Shown here: positions 60,812-64,000 of the stretch, piece by piece | How the letters are laid out: each line of letters begins with the position of its first letter | Position numbering within the stretch: position 1 is the stretch's first letter | NCBI RefSeq assembly: GCF_018397995.1 | Contig: NZ_BBQH01000018.1 | Span: 62,001-126,000 of the forward strand | Origin: Rhizomonospora bruguierae | GTDB taxonomy: Bacteria; Actinomycetota; Actinomycetes; Mycobacteriales; Micromonosporaceae | Direction: 5' to 3' | Length of the DNA stretch: 64,000 bases | Program-made: the position numbers and the translations under genes | The notes under the pieces: generated by a model | What the model was told of the DNA's origin: nothing | The model's input: only the letters and a program-made list of their open reading frames with translations | Databases searched by the model: none

Positions 60812-61416
60812 CCGTCCACCTGCTCATGTCCGCCGGGCGCGGCCCGCAGGAGTGCGCCTGGGCGCTGGCCCACCTGCTGCGCCGCCTGGAAGCCGAGGCC
60901 GCCCGCCGGAACCTGGCGACCCAGCGGTCCCGGACCGTCCCCGGCGACCGGCAAGGCACCTACCGGTCCGTGCTGGTGCACATCTCGGGAGCCGGCGAGG
61001 AGGCGTTCACAGCCTCGTGGACCGGCACCCTGTGCTGGCAGGCCCCCAGCCCCTACCGTGCCGGCACGGGCCGGAAGAACTGGTACATCATCGCCCGACC
61101 GTGCCAGGTGGACACTGCCTGGACGGCGTTCGAGGAGTCGGACATCGACCTGGTGCCCTGCCGCACCGGCGGCCCGGGCGGGCAACACCGGAACAAGGCC
61201 AGCACCGCGGTGCGGGCGACCCACCGCCCCACCGGCATCGTGGTCGTGGTCGACACCGAGCGGCACCTCAGCCTCAACCGCCGGATCGCCGTGGACCTGC
61301 TCCGGCAGCGCGTCGAGGACGGCGACGAGGCCGCCGGCCGCGCCGCCACCACCGCCCGCTGGCAGATCCACGACCAACTCGTCCGCGGCAACCCCACCCG
61401 CACCGAACGCCCGTAA
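60808..61416 (+). CDS. prfH: Peptide chain release factor homologue PrfH
   Basis: 202 residues from a GTG overlapping rtcB by four bases. The GGQ-like motif RTGGPGGQHRNKASTAVRATH lies at about residues 119-139. Only the N-terminal domain analogous to release-factor domain 3 and a short additional domain (LLMSAGRGPQECAWALAHLLRRLEAEA) are present; the stop-codon-reading domain is missing. Known to release peptidyl-tRNA from damaged ribosomes so RtcB2 can religate the rRNA. Confidence 0.93.
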   Translation: MTVHLLMSAGRGPQECAWALAHLLRRLEAEAARRNLATQRSRTVPGDRQGTYRSVLVHISGAGEEAFTASWTGTLCWQAPSPYRAGTGRKNWYIIARPCQVDTAWTAFEESDIDLVPCRTGGPGGQHRNKASTAVRATHRPTGIVVVVDTERHLSLNRRIAVDLLRQRVEDGDEAAGRAATTARWQIHDQLVRGNPTRTERP

Positions 61417-61472
61417 CCGGGGCCGCGCCACGGCATCAGACCGGGCCGGGTAGCCCGGTGGGCGCCGGCCCG

Positions 61473-61847
61473 TCAGCGGGGCGTGAGCCTCAGGGTGGCG
61501 GCGCGGGCCGGGGGCGCGAGAATCATGTCGACGTACTCGGAGACCCCGTACTTGTTGCGGTACGCCGCGTCGACATCCTCGTTCACCGGGTCGTCCGCGA
61601 TCACGTCGGTGAGCGTGACGGCCTTGTCGATGCCGTTGGCGCGGATGTGGCCCTCGTGGCGGGCGCGGGTGGAGCGGTACCAGGCGGAGCCGGGGCCGTT
61701 GGCGGCGCGTACGTACAGGCTGTCACGGCAGGGGACGACCCAGATCGTGGTGGGCCGGCGCAGGTTGCCGTCCTGGCGCACCGGGGCGATCTGGAGTTCC
61801 TCGGCGGCGCCGATGGCGGCCAGTTCGTTGGGCGTCCACGTGCTCAT
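61473..61847 (-). CDS. DUF2255-family protein
   Basis: 124 residues. MSTWTPNELAAIGAAEELQIAPVRQDGNLRRPTTIWVV opens the family, with VRAANGPGSAWYRSTRARHEGHI and IDAAYRNKYG-like VDAAYRNKYGVSEYV. Small beta-barrel proteins of unknown function, possibly nitroreductase-like flavin binders (DDN-like). ATG 61847. Confidence 0.85.
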   Translation of the reverse strand: MSTWTPNELAAIGAAEELQIAPVRQDGNLRRPTTIWVVPCRDSLYVRAANGPGSAWYRSTRARHEGHIRANGIDKAVTLTDVIADDPVNEDVDAAYRNKYGVSEYVDMILAPPARAATLRLTPR

Positions 61848-62201
61848 CACGCCCAGCATCCGCGCCCGCGCGCCGCCGGAGGCGGGTAACCGGCCAGCAC
61901 AACCCGACAGGGGTGGCGTGCCGCCGCGGGGAACCCGCCGCCCGCGAGCAACCGGCGGAGCACCAGAAAGATCTTGGTGGGTGCTGTCGGATCCGGTCCG
62001 CGCCGTTCGAGGTCCAGGTAGAGACCTCGGAAGAAGGGGACGAATGATGACTCTCGTCGGCACGATGGCGGACCCCCGCGCGGCCCGCCCGCTGCTGGGC
62101 CGGTACTTCGGCCGGTCGAGGTGGGCCGGGCTGGCCTGGTTCTCCCGCATCGCGGGCAAGGCCGGGTGCGGCATTCGCCGGGCCCGGCCCGAACGGGGTG
62201 C
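61848..62201. other. Intergenic region between DUF2255 and the GH30 gene
   Basis: About 350 bases. AGATCTTGGT at 61969-61978 recalls the dispersed element but lacks the rest. An ATGATG at about 62047 with GAAGAAGGGGA upstream opens a plus-strand frame that runs antisense into the GH30 gene; no similarity was recognised and I do not call it. No terminator stands out. Confidence 0.4.
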
Positions 62202-63971
62202 TCAGGTACAGGTGGCGCCGTTGAGGGTGTACCCGGTCGGCGCGGCGTTGTTGCCGCTGTGGGTGGCCTGGTAGCCGATGGTCGTCGAACCGCCCGCCGG
62301 GATCGAGCCGTTGTAACTCATGCTGGTCGCGGTGACCTGACCGCTGGAGGGCGAGTACGTCGCGTTCCAACCGGAGGTGATGGTCTGCCCGGACCCGAGG
62401 GTGAACCGCAGCGACCACCCGCCGCTGATCGCGGACGAGCCGGTGTTGGTGATGGTGATGTCGTTGGTCAGGCCGTTGTTCCAGGCGTTGACCGTGTTGG
62501 TGACCCGGCAGGCACCGGTGCCGGGGGGCGGGGTGGTCACGGGCGGGGTGGTCGCCGGCGGGGTCGTCACGGGCGGGGTCGTCGCGGGCGGCGTGACCGG
62601 CGGGGTGGTGACGGGTGGAGTCACCGGCGGAGTGGTCGGGGCGGCGCCCTCGCTGACGGTGATGGTGGAGATGCTCCGCGCCGGGATGGTGACGGTCGCC
62701 TGTCCGCCGCCGAGAGTCACCGGCTGTGCCGCGGCGCCGAGGCTTTGCGCGGTGACGGTGTACTCGGCGTTCGAGATGCTCTGCGGCGTCTGGATGACGG
62801 CATTGTTGATCGCGCTCGTCGAACGGTTGAGGATCACCAGCGTGATCTTGCCTCTACCCTGGTAGGCGGTGACCTCCAGACCGGCGGTTCTCGAGCTCTT
62901 CGAGAGCGCGACGCGCTTGTCGCCGGGCCGGACGTACTTGGCGTACTGCGCGAACGCCTGGCCGCGCCGCAGGACCGCGCCCTTCGTGGTCCCGTACTGG
63001 GCGTCGCCGTCACCGATGAAGGAGTAGAAGCGGCGGGCGTACCACCAGATGTACGCGCTCCAGTTGGCCTCCATCGACCTGTGTACGGTCCGCATGATGT
63101 CGTCCAGGGTTTCGTTCCAGGCCGCCGCGTTGCTGGGATTCCCCCAGATGTTCGAGCCGTTGCCGTCGGCCGCGTGCAGGTTCCACTCGGTCATCCACTG
63201 GTTCTTGCCGTACTGGGCGGCGAGCGGGTAGGCGGACAGGTTTCCACTGTTCTCCGCGTCGTACAGGTGGCCGCCGACATAGCCGATGTTGTTGCGCGCG
63301 GTGGCGTCCTGCAGGGTCGGGTCGGAGTACGCGCGGTCGAATCTCAGGGATTCGCCAACCAGGAGCCTGGTGTCCCTGACCTTGGCGCCCTGGTCGCGGA
63401 CCCAGTTACGCATCTCGGTGCCGGTCCAGTCCATCGAATCGTAGTCCGGGTGCCAGTCCGGCTCGTTCTGGACCGAGGTCACGTCGATCGTGACGCCCTG
63501 GCTCTTCATGTACTGAACGTAGCCGTCCAGGTGCGCGGCATAGTCGTCGTAGTAGTCGGTCTTGAGTTTGCCGCCGTTGGTCCTGCTGTTGTTCGTCTTG
63601 AAGTTCGCGGGGGCCGTCCAGGGCGAGGCAAGGATCTTGACATTGGAGCCGTACGACTTCGCCGTCCGCAGGCTGCTCGCGTACAGGCTCCACTCGCTCG
63701 ACACCGGCGACACCACGGTCCGAATGATCGACAGACCGAGCTGCCCCTGACCCATACCGACCAGGGTCTGGGTTTCCGCGTCCGTCCACGGGCTGCCGGA
63801 GCCGTTGAAGATCGGGGTCGCGCCCCCGAACCCGTCGATCGTCTGGTACGACGTGCCGGTATTGACGGTTATGTCGGGCGTCGCGGCCTGCGCGGGCGGG
63901 GCGACCAGAACGCCGCCCGCCACGGTGGCCAGCACGGCCGCGGCCACCAACCCCATCCGAGACTTCTTCAC
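62202..63971 (-). CDS. Secreted GH30 xylanase/glucanase plus CBM2
   Basis: 589 residues from a GTG. Signal peptide to about residue 29 (PPAQA|A). GH30 domain ~32-430 with the acid/base E170 in VQNEPDWHP and nucleophile E262 in QWMTEWNLHAA; SYQTIDGFGGA and VKILASPWTAPANFK are family motifs; a beta-sandwich (ITLVILNRS..., TVTIPARSISTITV) flanks the barrel. A Thr/Pro/Val linker (~450-490) and a CBM2 domain (CRVTNTVNAWNNGLT, GGWSLRFTLGSGQTIT) end it. Works with the GH10 xylanase on xylan outside the cell. Upstream regulatory DNA is cut off by the window end. Confidence 0.95.
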   Translation of the reverse strand: MKKSRMGLVAAAVLATVAGGVLVAPPAQAATPDITVNTGTSYQTIDGFGGATPIFNGSGSPWTDAETQTLVGMGQGQLGLSIIRTVVSPVSSEWSLYASSLRTAKSYGSNVKILASPWTAPANFKTNNSRTNGGKLKTDYYDDYAAHLDGYVQYMKSQGVTIDVTSVQNEPDWHPDYDSMDWTGTEMRNWVRDQGAKVRDTRLLVGESLRFDRAYSDPTLQDATARNNIGYVGGHLYDAENSGNLSAYPLAAQYGKNQWMTEWNLHAADGNGSNIWGNPSNAAAWNETLDDIMRTVHRSMEANWSAYIWWYARRFYSFIGDGDAQYGTTKGAVLRRGQAFAQYAKYVRPGDKRVALSKSSRTAGLEVTAYQGRGKITLVILNRSTSAINNAVIQTPQSISNAEYTVTAQSLGAAAQPVTLGGGQATVTIPARSISTITVSEGAAPTTPPVTPPVTTPPVTPPATTPPVTTPPATTPPVTTPPPGTGACRVTNTVNAWNNGLTNDITITNTGSSAISGGWSLRFTLGSGQTITSGWNATYSPSSGQVTATSMSYNGSIPAGGSTTIGYQATHSGNNAAPTGYTLNGATCT

Positions 63972-64000
63972 GGTTTACTCCACTGGCTCGTACGACAGCA

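Noticed and set aside
62047-62274. Plus-strand frame starting ATGATG with a purine-rich upstream
   Set aside because: Runs antisense through the CBM2 end of the GH30 gene and has no recognisable similarity; coding bias follows the antisense gene.

Overview
The window looks like chromosomal DNA of a very GC-rich actinomycete. I infer Micromonosporaceae, probably a Micromonospora-like species. The basis is the codon bias, frequent GTG starts, SigB/SigF-type and ECF sigma factors, an actinobacterial-style hopanoid locus, polyphosphate glucokinase and CBM2-linked xylanases. No rRNA, tRNA, CRISPR array, replication origin or intact insertion sequence was found.

Layout. 1-5300: edge of an EACC1-type conflict gene, exonuclease III, and a GntR-lutABC lactate-utilisation operon. 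5354-7138: a lower-GC islet of three exported or membrane proteins, followed by the 3' end of a dead lacI-type gene. 7573-15271: housekeeping and regulatory genes (Pr6Pr membrane protein, ppgK, STAS protein, SigB/SigF-type sigma factor, MBL hydrolase, IlvD/Edd dehydratase beside a RpiB-like isomerase, PemK-like protein). 15780-19777: an oxidoreductase plus sugar ABC transporter operon behind a HutC-type operator. 19960-27123: threonine-aldolase-like enzyme, a flavin monooxygenase/reductase pair, and a stand-alone LigD polymerase and ATP ligase. 27196-32166: a GH10 xylanase, a damaged DUF817 gene, and a CbiMNQO-type ECF transporter under a Nur-like box, hence probably for nickel.

33387-46521 is the most striking part. 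Two convergent operons meet at about 37880. The minus-strand operon is a complete squalene-to-adenosylhopane pathway (hpnC, hpnD, hpnE, prenyl synthase, shc, an HpnG-IspH fusion, hpnH) with nearly every junction overlapping. The plus-strand operon encodes a 922-residue fusion of a GT28/MGDG-synthase-type glycosyltransferase with a WS/DGAT acyltransferase, a DMT-type membrane protein and an SDR. Both operons start behind a GTTT-N14/15-GGGTAA sequence typical of SigB/SigF promoters, and a sigma factor of that class lies at 9646-10503. My inference is a stress- or development-controlled membrane-lipid module in which hopanoid synthesis is coordinated with a glycolipid or acyl-lipid pathway.

46593-59354: a frameshifted phosphotransferase, an 89-bp tandem repeat, a glycogen-debranching-type hydrolase, an ArsR/AHSA1 pair with palindromic operator, several small stress or envelope proteins, and an ECF (SnoaL-tailed) sigma factor surrounded by three promoters of identical architecture. 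59660-61416 is an RtcB2-PrfH ribosome-repair operon. The window ends in a secreted GH30-CBM2 xylanase. Short gene remnants (LacI, MFS, kinase C-terminus, FAD oxidase, DUF817) and a dispersed intergenic motif indicate repeated local deletion and possible past mobile-element activity.
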